Assembly: GCF_040939455.1 (NCBI RefSeq)
Contig: NC_134129.1
Span: 20,256,001-20,320,000 of the forward strand
Reading direction: 5' to 3'
Source of the DNA: Microcebus murinus
Lineage: Eukaryota > Chordata > Mammalia > Primates > Cheirogaleidae
Length of the DNA stretch: 64,000 nucleotides
The translations under genes were made by a program, and so were the position numbers. Shown here one piece after another: positions 47,919 through 60,396 of this stretch (positions are counted from its first letter, which is position 1; every line of letters starts with the position of its first letter). The notes beneath the pieces were generated by a model that did not search any database, was not told the DNA's origin, and saw nothing but the letters and a program-made list of their open reading frames with translations.

Positions 47919-48690
47919 AGTTTTTTTTTATTATTATTATTATTTCGGCATATTATGGGGGTACAGATTTTAAGGTTTCAATAAATGCCCATTTCCCCCC
48001 CTCCCCCCACAGGTCTGAGTCTCCATCATGACCATCCCCCAGATGGTGCACATCTCACTCATTATGTATGTATAGATCCGCCCCCCTCCCCCCTCCCACC
48101 TGCCCAATACCCTATTACTGTAGTACCTATGTGACCACTTAGGTGCTGTTCAGTTAATACCAGTTTGCTGGTGAGTATATGTGGTGCTTGTTTTTCCATT
48201 CTTGGGAAACTTCACTTAATAGTATGGGTTCCAGCTCTAACCAGGAAAATATAAGATGTGCTATGTCACCATTGTTTCTTAGAGCTGAATAGTACTCCAT
48301 GGTGTACATATACCACATTTTATTAATCCATTCTTGGATTGATGGACACTTGGGCTGTTTCCACAGCCTTGCAATTATGAATTGTGCTGCTATAAACATT
48401 CGAGTGCAGGTGTCTTTTTGGTAGAGTGTCATCGGATCTTTTGGGTAGATGCTCAGCAATGGGATTGCTGGATCAAATGGTAGAATCACTTGTATCGCTT
48501 TAAGGTATCTCCATATTGCTTTCCACGGAGGCTGAACCAGTTTGCAGTCCCACCAGCAATGTAGGAGTGTTCCTCTCTCTCCGCAACCACGCCAGCATTT
48601 ATTGTTTGGAGATTTTTTGATAAAGGCCATTCTCACTGGGGTTAAGTGATATCTCATTGTGGTTTTGATTTGCATTTCCTTGATGATTAA
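47919..48690 (-). mobile_element. Strepsirrhine L1 3' end with intact ORF2 C-terminus
   Basis: A 5'-truncated, little-diverged L1. The 3' UTR is at 47919-48150 (ATTATGGGGGTACAGATTTT). The ORF2 C-terminal frame is open for at least 173 codons (48675 down to 48154). The zinc-knuckle motif is intact: [18 protein letters not shown] fits C-x3-C-x7-H-x4-C. Other landmarks: [37 protein letters not shown]. The reverse-transcriptase and endonuclease domains are absent, so it cannot mobilise itself. It lies 270 bp from another L1 in the same orientation. Confidence 0.95.
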
Positions 48691-48898
48691 GTTTTATTCC
48701 CCAACCTCTTCAGCTAATTTTCAATATATCCGTTTGCTTCTCGTGTCAGCCAGAGACAGCTTCTTCTGCTTACCTATAAAAACCCTGGCTACTACTGATG
48801 TTTCTTTTCAACTGATCACCTGATTACGAAACATTAATGCTACGAGAACTATGTAATCATGCTATGCCAAATGCTGTAAATATCAAGACATGGCCTCA

Positions 48899-49242
<344 letters not shown>

Positions 49243-51284
49243 TGACTAATAACTCTTAATTATATGTTTTCAACGCAGCATAGCTACGGAAAGCAAAACA
49301 GCCTTTGAAATCCGACTGAACTATCTCCTTTGCCTTCTACCTGTGAGACGCAGAGAAAAACAACTGGAATTCCCTGGACTTTAGGTTCTCATCTGTGAAT
49401 TAAAATTATGTACCCCACCTCACAGTGGAGTTGAAGATAACAGATGAAGTAATGAAAAAAAAAATCAAACCTAATACAGAAAACGGAGCAGAGGAGATCG
49501 GTAGGAAATAAAGTTAGGTCCCTTTTGTATGACCCTACCCCTGCCTTTCCTGTCCTGTTTTTCCTCTTTCCTCATGTCAACATCCACTTGCTCCTTTCAT
49601 CAAGCTTCCCTCTCTGTGTGACTCGCATTTGTTAGCTGACTGTTTGAAAAATTCCGTGAAAACTGATATATTTGATTCTTTCTGTGAAATGACATTACTA
49701 ACAACACGCACGAGCTCATGTAAGCAAGCCCCTGCAACTAAAAAGTAATACATACGAGATTTTCTTGTAATCACATTTCTGACATTTCCATTAATATTAT
49801 TTAGCTTTCTGGGTTTTGTTATTTATTTTGTTTCCTGCTAGGGAACAGCAGTAGATGCCAAAGGTTTGAAAAATATTGAACAGAGAAACTTGAAAATTAA
49901 GAAATTCTATTAACATTTGTTTTTATGCTTCATGTAGCAGTGAATTGGGAAAACTTGATGTCATTTGGCTTTTTGTGTAAGCATACTATTCAATAACCCA
50001 TGGATGGAGAATTTAAGATCCAATGGTGTTGATTCTATACCACCTTGACTTGTCAGAGCCCTTCTACATTGAAATATTCTCCAAATTCTGAAATGTATCT
50101 ACGGATTCTAATTGTATCTATTTCATGGCTATTTAATGGACAATGTATTTGCTAAATATTAAGATTACTGTCTGCCACGGTATTTTTTTTTCCCTCAATG
50201 GTATTTAACTTCTAATTCCCGAATAGAAAACCCTGAGATTGTGTAATCTGAACTGACACCAAAGTCAATACCTTCAGGTAGATCTGCTGTCTTTCCACAT
50301 TGCTTTAGGATTTCATTGCTTAGTAGACTCTCAACTCAAAGGAATGATATACACTTTCTCTTCATCTGATAGTCAAAGCATCTCAATTCTATTTTAAAAG
50401 GGGTCTCTTGAATCCCACTATATATCTTTTCCATCCATAACACTACTGCCTTAGTTCAAGCTTTATCAACTTTCATATTAACTATTACAATATATTCCTA
50501 TACCTTATCTTTTCCTCGAGTCACTGAACCCCGACTTCTTTCTGCGGTGAGTTCATCAAGCAGATTAAACAGTCACGGATTAATTCACGGAAGGCCTTGT
50601 ATTTTCCAGATGTTAGTCTTCAAGCAATGGTGTTAAAAAGAGACGGATATTAAAAAGACGTTGGGATTAAGAGCCAGTGGTAACGTAAAAGTCGAAAACA
50701 CGCGGAAAAGGGAAAATAATTGGTGAACAATTATCTTAGACAAGATAACAAAGAGATTCAATCCAAATATCAAGTGAAGAGTTGAACTTTGAAAAAGAGC
50801 AATAAAGTCTCTTCTAAGAACAGAAGAAAGAAAGTCAAGGTACATATATAAACACATGTGTTCATAGGTTTGGGAAAGGACAGTTGATAGCATTCCTCAG
50901 GATTATCTTTTTTTCCCCCCTCACTATGAATTAAGTGCAAAATTTACTACTAAAAGAGATGGGAGTGGCTTGAGAGGGTAGATGAATCTTAGATAAGATA
51001 GAAGGACAAAAGAATAGTTTAATGCAGAGACCTCCCAAACTTCATGAACTTCTGCAGCTCATCACCTCATGGGGACTCAGTCACTGAGAGTGTGATAGCT
51101 GGGAATTCTTCCCACAAGAAAAGGTGGATGTATTCTAATATTTTGGCTCCTGGTAAGTGTTCCTGCTATCTCCAACAGAAGACATGGGATGGAAAACAGA
51201 TCCCAGAGAGCACAGGACTCAGTCAAACAAGAAAGGAAAATGTGAAAGGTATGTGAGACATGAATCATCTTCACATATCGATGC
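49243..51284. other. Unique sequence with a possible MIR remnant
   Basis: GGTTCTCATCTGTGAATTAA and CCCACCTCACAGTGGAGTTG (about 49384-49440) may be the end of a MIR. Exon-like splice signals flank 51058-51152 but are considered chance (see rejected list). No gene recognised. Confidence 0.4.
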
Positions 51285-51692
51285 CATCTCAAGAGAAACA
51301 GACAAGAATGCACACTGGAAGAAAGAATCTCTTTTCAATAAATGGTGCTGGGAAAACTGGAGAGCCACATGCAGAAGATTGAAACTGGATCCCCACCTCT
51401 CACCTCCCACAAAAACCAATCCAAGATGGATAACAGACTTCAACCCAAGGCGTGACACCTTAAGAATTCTAGAAGAAGATGTTGGGAAGACCCTTTCAGA
51501 CATCTGAGTAGGCAAAGAATTTTTGAAGAAGACCCCCAAAGCAATCACAGCAGCAGCAAAAATAAATACATGGGATCTGATCGAATTAAAAAGCTTTTGC
51601 ACAGCCAAGGAAACTACCATTAGAGTGAATAGACAGCCTACAGAATGGGAGAAAATATTTGCTCTCTACACATCCGATATCAGATGGTCATT
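51285..51692 (+). mobile_element. L1 ORF2 internal fragment
   Basis: Forward L1 ORF2 without a 3' end. Peptides: [44 protein letters not shown]; then after a stop and frame change [37 protein letters not shown]. These are just upstream of the C-terminal zinc knuckle. Both ends are truncated and no poly-A follows, so it is a deletion remnant. Confidence 0.9.
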
Positions 51693-53315
51693 GTTAACTG
51701 CTATCACACTCCCCCCTCCTCCCCGCCCCATTTTCTAGCTGAAAATATTTTGGCTAGCTTGAAAAATGAAAATTTATCTAAACTGTGTTTTTCTAAATAA
51801 GAATCTCTCCACTCTTGGTGCTTTGCAGGTTTCTAAGAAATGATTTTATCTGACAGTGGGAAACAGGGTTCATTTATTGGAAAAAAAAAAAAGATAATTG
51901 ACAATATTGTAACAGCACTGTACTTGTAAACCAAGATCCACTAGAGCTTTTTATGAGTAAAATGTTTTAAGACATAGAGTAAAATCTACTTAAGGGGAAA
52001 ATATGAGGGCCCTGATCTCATTCCTGTTTTTAGTATCTAGTGTTGACATGCTTACATTTACAGTTGCCTGAAATTGCCTCTGGTTGCCAATTGCCATGCC
52101 TGCCTCTGACAGTATAAAAAGATCAAATTAACAATAGAAGGAACTTCTCATCCCAAAAAGTCATAGTAATAGCTGAAGTTTTGTGATAGATTTTGCCAGT
52201 CTAAATCATGAGAATTGCCATATTTATAACTCAACTATACACAATACATTTTATATTTTGCATGAGTTAGATTAATTTATATTTTCTTTTCCATGTAAAA
52301 AGTAGGGCTACCAAGTTTTTTTTTTCTATTTATACAGTACAAATGATTGCCCTCTGGTAATGTACAATAAAGTAGCCATTACTTATTGTAATGATATTTC
52401 CGTGTCAGTAATATTTTCACAGCTTCCTAGGATTCCATCTTACAGAAAATTTTGTTAACCATTGCCCTTTTGATGGACTATTTCTACTATCACGCCCAGT
52501 GCTACCAGTGATATTTTCTGCTTACAAATGTTCCATGCCAAAATTACTATAAGACAGAAGTCTAGAGGGGAAATTTTAGAGGACAAAAGTATGCATAAGA
52601 TGCTGTATTTTTGCTCTTCAAAAATTCTTTATGAATTTACACTTCTACTAAGAGCCCATGGGACTGCTTATTTTTCCACTCTCTTGCAGAGTATGTTAGT
52701 CATTTATTCATTAGTACCCATGAAATATATAAAAATATTTGGTTATTGTTTCAAATTATATGTCTTTAATTATTATTTGGGCAGAATATTCTATACACAT
52801 ACTGGACTTCTCTATGTTTTTTTCTAAGATTACAATGACGTAATTTGTCCATGGCTTCTGCCCATTTATTTACCTGAAAAAATGTTTTTCAGAAGCTAAT
52901 TTTGTTGTTATTCTTATTGGTGAATTTCTAAGAATGGAAAATAAATAATCATGCAGTCACATTGTCCTTTTTTATGTAGAAATTTCAATGATCATTCCTT
53001 GCATTTCTTATTACTTTTGATTTTTAAATATTAAAGCTAAGCTATTTTCTTGGATTGCCTAAATTACCAAGACCTTCTTGTTTCACTTTTTTTGGTGGGA
53101 CATAAGTTTTAGAATAGCTGTAATGTAATTTAAGAATAGAATCATGTAAATTTTTAATAACTATCTTTTCACCATTTTAACATCCACTCTCTTTCTCTAG
53201 AATTCTATTTGACATAAATATTTTCAGTCCAGTTTTCATCTTTTGTTAGCATTTGCCTAATTTATCTTTTTATGCATCTTTATTTGCAGCCATTATGTAC
53301 CATTTGTATTGATGT
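51693..53315. other. Mostly unique sequence, perhaps an old L1 remnant
   Basis: Nothing certain. The part 52440-52960 has weak likeness to old reverse-strand L1M sequence (CCCTTTTGATGGACTATTTC, GCCCATGGGACTGCTTATTT). Confidence 0.3.
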
Positions 53316-53317
53316 TT

Positions 53318-54590
53318 ATCCATCTTACTTATTTATTTTTTATTTCAAAATATTAAGGGGATACAGATCTATTTGTTACATGGATTCACTGTATAATATG
53401 GAAGTCAGGGCAGTTATTGTATCCATCACCAGGATAACATTCATTGTATCCAATAGGTAAGTTTTTGTCCCTTCTTACCCTCCCCCTTTCTTGGTTTCCA
53501 ATGCTCTTTAAATCTCTTTGTGCCAGTATGGACTCGTCATTTAGCTCCCACTTATTAGTGAGAATGTGTGGTGTTTGTTTTTCTGTTCTGTAGATGCTTC
53601 ACTTAGGATAATGGTCTCCAGTTCCATCTAAGTTGCTGAGAAAGATATTATTTCATTCATTTTTTTGACTGAGTGTGTGTGTGTGTTTGTGTATGCCACA
53701 TTTTCTTTGTCTACTCAATTCATGAATTGATGGGCACTTATGTTGATTCCATATCTTCCCAATAGTGAATTGTGTTGCAATAAACATTCAAGTACAGTTG
53801 TGTTTTTGATAAAATAACTTCATTTCCTTTGGGTAGATACTCAGTAGTAGAATTGCTGGATCAAACATTAGTTCTACTTTTATTTCTTTGAGGAATCTCC
53901 ATTCTGTTTTTCCTGGAAACACATAGTCTCTCAAGCCTAAATCAGGAAGAAATAGAAATCCTGAACAGAACAATAATGACCAGGGAGATTGAGACTATAA
54001 CAATAAAAATAATATCTCCCAACAAATAAAAGCCCCAGATAAGATGGACTAATAGCCAAATTTTATCAGACCTCCAAAGAAGAACTGTTATCTACCCTAC
54101 AGAAATTATTCCATAACATAGAGAAGGAGGAAATCCTCCCAATTCATTCTGTGAAGCCAGTATTGTCTTGATACCAAAACCAGGAAAAGACACAACAGTA
54201 ACAAAGAAAACTTCAAACCAGTATCTATTATGAATATATATGCAAAAATCCTCAACAAAATACTAACAAACTGAATTCAATAGCACATTCAAAAGATGAT
54301 GTGCTTGATCACCATGATCAAGTTGGTTTCATCCCAGGTGTGGTTCAACATACACAAATCAATGAATGTGATTCACCATATAAACAGAAGCAAAAACAAA
54401 CATCATATATTAATAAATGCAGAGAAAGCATTTGTTAATATCCAGCACTCTTTTCATGATAAAGACTCTCAAAAAACTAGGCATAGAAGGAGCATACCTC
54501 AAAATTATAAATGCCATATACGACAAACCCATGGCCAACATGATATTGAATGGGAAAAAGTTGAAAGCATATATATATATATATATATTT
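53318..54590 (-). mobile_element. L1 with 5' inversion (twin priming), reverse strand
   Basis: 53318-53915 is reverse-oriented L1 3' end (plus strand: TATTTCAAAATATTAAGGGG, CACTTATTAGTGAGAATGTG, GTGAATTGTGTTGCAATAAA, GTAGAATTGCTGGATCAAAC). 53915-54590 is forward-oriented ORF2 reverse-transcriptase region (CTATCTACC...GAAATTATTCCA, GGTTTCATCCCAGGTGTGGT, GCAGAGAAAGCATTTGTTAA, CATGATATTGAATGGGAAAA). The two parts come from different L1 positions and meet head to head, as expected for twin priming of a minus-strand insertion. A (TA)n run at about 54570-54588 marks the right end. Frames are broken. Confidence 0.82.
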
Positions 54591-54998
54591 TAAAAGACTA
54601 TATTTTAAAGACCTATGATAATTATAAATTCCATAATTATAAATAATTATAGAATATAAATAATTATAAATTCTTGTTTTCAGTAGGCACAAGATCACAG
54701 GGGCTGGGGTGATCAAGAGAGATTTTTGTAAAGATGATAAGACTTCATCTAGACCAGGAAACATAAATAGATTTAGCAGGTTATGGGAATACATGAGGGT
54801 TTTCTAGCACAGAGATACGTGAGCAAAGTGATGGAAATAACAATGATCATGGAAGGCTTTTGCAACTGGTGTGGACTGGCCTGGAAAGGCAAATGTCACG
54901 TACTATCAGAAAGTAGGCATTTGTTGTGCTTAACTAACCAGCATCCCTTTTTCTCTTCTACAGATACAATTGCTTTAATTTTCATTCAGGTGTCCATA
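54591..54998. other. Unique AT-rich sequence
   Basis: Contains short AATTATAAAT repeats at about 54618-54672. No gene recognised. Ends at the TA target of copy 6. Confidence 0.5.
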
Positions 54999-55506
54999 CC
55001 GTGTTTCCCCGAAAATAAGACAGGGTCTTATATATATTTTTTCCTTATATTTATGATTTATGATTATGATTTATTTTTCCTTATATAAAATAAGCCCTAG
55101 ACACCCTAGGGCTTATTTTCAGGGGATGCTTTATGTTTTTTTAAGGACGGTACAACAATCTTCATTTATTCAAATAGAGTGAAGTCGTCTTCTTCTGGAA
55201 CATCATCATAACTCTCCAAACCCTGAATTCCATCCTGAATTTCTTGCGACTCTATTGACTCTATTTCCTTTAGAACCACCGGCCCCGATCTCTCCTGTGG
55301 AGCACTAGAGCTCTCACGGGGCGGTTGAGAAGGGCTGCTCCTGTTCCTTCCCGCTTCCCGACAAAATGCATGGGTTGTGCAGATGCTCTGTGTAGCCACA
55401 CCCAACACTAGGTCTTATTTTCCAGGTAGGGCTTCTATTGCGCAAATGCTTAGAAATCCTGCTGGGGCTTATTTTATGGGTAAGGCTTATTTTCGGGGAA
55501 ACACGG
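54999..55506 (-). mobile_element. TIR-CCGTG DNA transposon, copy 6 (with new palindrome)
   Basis: A 508-bp minus-strand copy. TA at 54997-54998 and 55507-55508. The TIRs are near perfect (CCGTGTTTCCCCGAAAATAA and CGGGGAAACACGG). The 31-bp unit is single. The acidic tail frame is open (about 55280 down to 55166), with a four-codon insertion around IESIESQEIQDG. Its left part carries about 50 extra bases (about 55040-55100) with a repeated TTTTTCCTTATAT and a 14-bp perfect inverted repeat (55087-55100 and 55106-55119) that the other copies lack. Confidence 0.95.
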
Positions 55507-55507
55507 T

Positions 55508-58500
55508 ACTTCTCTTTCAATCCACATATTTCAGGATTTGATTCTGCTGCTGAAGCTATTATACTACCTCTTGATTCTGCTACTGAGGAAAGTGATTCAG
55601 TACTAAATCAATATTGCCCATGTTGGACCAGGAAATGAATGGGCATCTGACATTTATTTTTGGTCCTATCATAATTCTCTCATACATAGCTATTCATGTA
55701 AACATGTAAATAAATAAGTAAGTCCAGATGCCATCCTGGGACCATGAATAGAGAATCCTGTCAAAAATGGAGCTGACACCAAAGAAGGGAAGCTGTGGAA
55801 TGAAATGCAAAATAATGAGGTCCCAGCCACACTGCAATTCTGTGCTGGCCTAATGTAAAGACTAGACTTCAGTGACAAACAATACACTTCCTTGATTTTT
55901 AATCCAGTTTGATTAGAATTTTCCATTACAACTAAAAGCATACTAATGGATGCTATACAAGCTATAACATGAAAAGAAAGCAACACAAAAGGCATCAATT
56001 AAAAACAAGCATATTTGGAGTTCAAATAGTGGCTTCCCATTTTCTAGAGGAGTGACATTTTCAATATATGTAACTTCCCCCTGAATGTCAGCTGACTTAT
56101 CGTAGAACAGAAATTACCTAATCGCGAAGCATTTAACGCAGGCATAATTGACAGGGTGGGATGAGATGGGGATAGAAATGAATGTCTACCTGAGAAATTA
56201 GAATTTAACAAAATCTGTTAGAATGGCCTTAAAAGGGTTGGCTCAAAGAAACGACATGACTGGAGGGGTTAGTGCATTTATTTGAATTCCATTTTGCTGG
56301 AAGAACTTCAGGAAAAGAAGTTAATAGTGTTTACAATAATACCAAAATATGGAGATTAGGGTCAGTGTTAGGATATTGAGCACAGGAATAACAATGACAT
56401 GACTCGTTTGAGTCATATTGCAAATAGCAAAAGAAAATTATTGGGCCTCTAGTTCAATAGAATGGCTTAGCTCTACTTAAAGTTGACATTCTCCATGGCT
56501 ATACTAGAGAAAAATAATAACAGTTCAATTCATGGTTCAGCAAAAAATTAATATCCAGGCTAGATTTGGTTTGGAGTTGTGTAAATTTGTTCTTTCCCAT
56601 CTTGTTTGTAGTTCACTGTTCTGTTAAAAAAAAAAACCTTGACGAAACATATGATGATTAGCTGCACAGCTGAGACCCACAGAATAGGATAATATATTAA
56701 AGTGAAATATCAGATTTTTATTTGGTAGAACTGTGTGGTAGAAATGTAAAGGGAAGCTGTGTATTTGGCAGAACTGTGCACTAGAAAAGTAGAGAAGTTG
56801 AGATCAGGTTAAGAGTAAAATAAATCAGACAACATGAATTTGAAGGAAGCATTAACATGAAAATAGTCATAGGTTTTGTCATGCCCATGCATGGGAAGAA
56901 AAAAAACAATGACATCTCAAAGTGTTAAGTCTTTCTGTAGCTAGATACTATATTTACAGAGATAAACAAAACTGAAATGTTGAAAAACTATTAGCACCTA
57001 TTATAGAATAGAACCACTAGTTCCTGGGAGTCAGTGAGTTGAAGGAATGACTGAATTGCGTAGGAAAAAAAAAATTCTGTGCACACTATTGAGTTGGTTG
57101 TGTTTAGTAGGTTCTTGTTCTACTTTTCACTCCTCCAGTAATAGTTCCAATTTTAAGCTATAATGTGGTTGGAACATTGAGTGCATTCCTGTTTCAAAAA
57201 AATACATATTCCTGTTCCTAATATTCCTGTCATGATTATGAACTGCTTGGTTTCCATGTGGCTTCACTCCTTCTATAAATAAGGGGGAAGAAAAGACAAT
57301 AATCCTAAGGTGATTTACAGATATTTTTTTGTAGCAGCAACTAATAAAACACAGGCCGTAAAGCATTTGGAAGATATAAAATCTGGGACTAATGTGTAAT
57401 TATTTGTGCTGAAGGTATCATGCCGCAAAATACAGCTTGAATATTCCAGGTGTTCATAACTGAAAAAAAGCTAATGACACCACAACGGCTATAATTCATT
57501 AAAAAAATAAAGATATTAGCTCCGTAATCCAGAGGAAGATGCAGTAAACATTGTCTGACTTTATTCATTATTAAAATATGCAAAAAGTAAATATCCTAGG
57601 CCTCAAGCTAAGAATGCCATGGCACTCTAAATTGCAAATTGGTTATTTAGTTTATGATAGACTATCAGCAGAATTAAGCTATGGCTTATCCTAACGAATT
57701 TTCGTTTCAATGTTTTATCGGGATCTCTGACAGCCAAACACCCAAACCAAGAAGAAACAAGATGACTGCCAATCCCAATGTATTTTATTTCCTCTGTTCT
57801 CTCTGCTTTCAGATTTTTCTGTTTGCTTCATTGATACAACCTCCTAAATGCCTTGTGCTGATCCAGTTCCTGGAATAGTCCTGATGAAGACAAGAAATAT
57901 AGCTATGCTTCGCAATCAGGAGGCCTATAAAATCAAGTCAGGTTCTCAACCTACAGTCTACATTATATGGCTCGGTTTAGTATTTCACATAGCCTCTTCC
58001 TTGACAGAGAGTCCATTTACAAAATTCACCTTTATTGAGCATTTATTTTCCATGTTAAACACTATGTTTGTTCTGTAATCCTTTTTAGCTTTGAAGATAA
58101 CAAAGATGAGTTCATCATATGCCTCAGTTCATGGTACTCAATCATCATTGGTCATTGCAAGACTCCTTGTTAAATTACTTTGTTAATTATTTTGTTTATC
58201 CACTACCCCCTTTCTAGACCTCTTCTCCGACTATCAGGGAAGAAAATGGTTGCTGCCACACAATACAAGTTAGGAAGGAGTACATGAAAGGCTGGGGTCC
58301 TTTTGCACCATCTCTTTATACTCTTGTGCCCTGCGATAACAGCTAACAAAAAACGACAACTCAGGTAGGCAGCACTTTTAATGGTACAGACCCTTTAGGA
58401 ATGAAGTTTGAGGTCACCAGGCCAGCAAGGAAATCACAGTCATCTGAGGCACTTTCTGAGGCCAAATGAAATATGAAATAGGTAATGAGAAATAGAAGTT

Positions 58501-58558
58501 ATCAATACCAGCTCTGTCCACATGATCAGTTGCAGTAAGGAGGACGAGCAGTTATACC
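55508..58558. other. Unique AT-rich sequence
   Basis: Three kilobases without a recognised gene or young repeat. The short segment at about 58020-58110 (TTTATTGAGCATTTATTTTC, GAAGATAACAAAGATGAG) may be an old L2/MIR-type remnant. Open frames are at most about 100 codons and carry no domain. Confidence 0.45.
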
Positions 58559-58560
58559 TA

Positions 58561-59169
58561 CCGTGTTTCCCCGAAAATAAGACCTACCCATAAAATAAGC
58601 CCCAGCAGGATTTCTAAGCATGTGCGCAGTAGAAGCCCTACTGGGAAAATAAGCCCTAGTGATGGGCGTGGCTATGAAAATCAGCCCTAGTGATGGGCGT
58701 GGCTATGAAAATAAGCCCTGGTGATGGGCGTGGCTATGAAAATCAGCCCTAGTGGTGGGCGTGGCTATGAAAATCAGCCCTGGTGATGGGCGTGGCTATG
58801 AAAATCAGCCCTAGTGACGGGCGTGGCTGCGCAGCGCATCTGCACAACCCATGCGTGTCGTCCCGGAGCGGGAAAGAACACGAGCAGCCCTTCTCATCTG
58901 CCCCGTGAGAGCTCTGTTGCTCAACATGAGAGATTGGGCCCCGTGGTTCTAAAGGAAATAGAGTCAGGAGACATTCAGGATGGGATTCCGGGTTTGGAGA
59001 GTGAGGATGATGTTCCAGAAGAAGACGACTTCACTCTATTTGAATCAATGTAGATGGTTGTACCATACCTAAAAAAAAAAAAATAACACATCCCCTGAAA
59101 ATAAGCCCTAGGGTGTCTTCTTGAGGAAAAATAAATATAAGACCCTGTCTTATTTTGGGGGAAACACTG
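58561..59169 (+). mobile_element. TIR-CCGTG DNA transposon, copy 7 (expanded array)
   Basis: A 609-bp plus-strand copy. TA at 58559-58560; left end CCGTGTTTCCCCGAAAATAA, right end TTTTGGGGGAAACACTG, TA at 59170-59171. Six 31-bp units (58645-58830). The acidic tail frame is open and ends at a TAG at 59051-59053, with the same SM end as copy 2. Low divergence from copy 5 across the core and tail suggests recent shared ancestry. Confidence 0.95.
58645..58830 (+). repeat. 31-bp minisatellite inside transposon copy 7, 6 units
   Basis: Six head-to-tail 31-bp units alternating GAAAATAAG and GAAAATCAG starts. All six keep GGGCGTGGC. The last unit ends CTGCG, leading into the conserved core. Confidence 0.96.
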
Positions 59170-59171
59170 TA

Positions 59172-59690
59172 TTTCTTCCATACTTTTGTCTGTATGAATG
59201 TATGCATGTACACATCTGTGTATATATGAATAAAAGCATTCATACATGCATATATGTCAATTGTTTTTTTTATTTTTAACTCCACTCACTGTATTATTAG
59301 ACAGAAGGCGTGTTCACAGTGGTTAATCTTATGTTTTAGTATTTAAGTTTGAGAACATCAAAGTCAAAAATATCAAAGGGAATTATGATCCAGAAGAAGA
59401 ATGAACAGCACCTCAAGATGTATATAAAGTAAGACTTTACGTATCCTATTTGCCTATGGGCTAGGGGGTTGCATGGCACAGTTGTATCTTGTTAAATGCA
59501 AACCCAATACAGTTGTTGTGTTTACTTGGAAGTTAAATATGCTCAAATGATGTGGATGGATGCCAGGCTATGAGGACAGACTGTGGTGGATTATTCTCTG
59601 CATCCGAGATGGCATTTTGAACACGGTGTGGTCCAGAGAAGTCTGTTTTCTCCTGACGTGACAACTGGGAGGAGGATGGGGGTAAAGAGA
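59172..59690. other. Unique sequence
   Basis: No gene or repeat recognised. Confidence 0.5.
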
Positions 59691-59694
59691 ACAT

Positions 59695-59845
59695 TCCCTC
59701 CACCAACCCCTCTTCCAAGGGTAGCTGATTCCATCCCCAGTGGAGGAGCCCTCTTTGCCTAATCACCTCTTAAAAGCCCCCACCTCGATACTATCGCGTT
59801 GGCAGCACCTGTATTTTGGAGGCGACACACCCAATCAATCCACAG
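59695..59845 (-). mobile_element. MaLR LTR 5' fragment, reverse strand
   Basis: The plus strand CCTAATCACCTCTTAAAAGC, CCCCACCTCGATACTATCGC and AATCAATCCACAGCA is the reverse complement of the MaLR start (TGCTGTGGATTGATTGGGTG ... GAGGTGATTAGG). Only about the first 150 bp remain. Confidence 0.65.
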
Positions 59846-60213
59846 CACCGGGTTTGTTCAACAACCCCACATCCCGGAGATCCTTCTGCCTTGCCTGTCT
59901 TACTTCTTCTCTCCTGCCTCTGCATCTCGCCGGCTGTCTCCTGTCGCACTTGGTCACGCTGCTGACCCTGGGGCGGTGCTAATGTTAGTTTGTGTGGAAT
60001 CGAACACCTCTCTTTAATTAGAATTGCAGTTATTCTCAAAGTGTGTCCCCCGGGGTCAGCAAGAGCAGCACCACCACCACCCGAGGCAAGTCTACGCGCT
60101 CTGTCGAGGACCTCCTAAATCCGAAACTCGAGGGATAGAGCCCTGAAATCTGAATGGTCCCTATCCCTTTAGGTGACTGTGATGCAATATGGTTTCAGAG
60201 CTACTGACTAGCG

Positions 60214-60396
60214 CGGGCGTCCTCAAACTACGACCAGTGGGCCACATGTGACCCACCGAGGACATTTATCCAGCCCGCTGGGTGTTTTTGCCTGTCCTGC
60301 TTAGCAGCCGACTCGTCCCGGGCCCACAGTGCGCACTCTCCAACGGTCTGAGGGACAGTGAACTGGCCTCCTGTTTAGAAAGTTTGAGGACCCCTG
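60214..60396. mobile_element. Short hAT transposon with 8-bp TSD
   Basis: A 183-bp nonautonomous element. The right end is AGTTTGAGGACCCCTG, the inverted form of CAGGGGTCCTCAAACT; the left end is CGGGCGTCCTCAAACT with two changes. It is flanked by GACTAGCG (60206-60213) and GACTAGAG (60397-60404), an 8-bp duplication with one mismatch, as expected for hAT. The ends resemble mammalian hAT families known for patchy, possibly horizontal, spread (OC1-like), but the exact family is not established here. No transposase is encoded. Confidence 0.9.

Noticed and set aside
51058..51152. Exon-like stretch with TTCTGCAG acceptor and G/GTAAGTG donor
   Set aside because: The polypyrimidine tract is poor (CTTCATGAACTTCTGCAG) and no partner exon or recognisable peptide was found. 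Junction reads would be needed to revive it.
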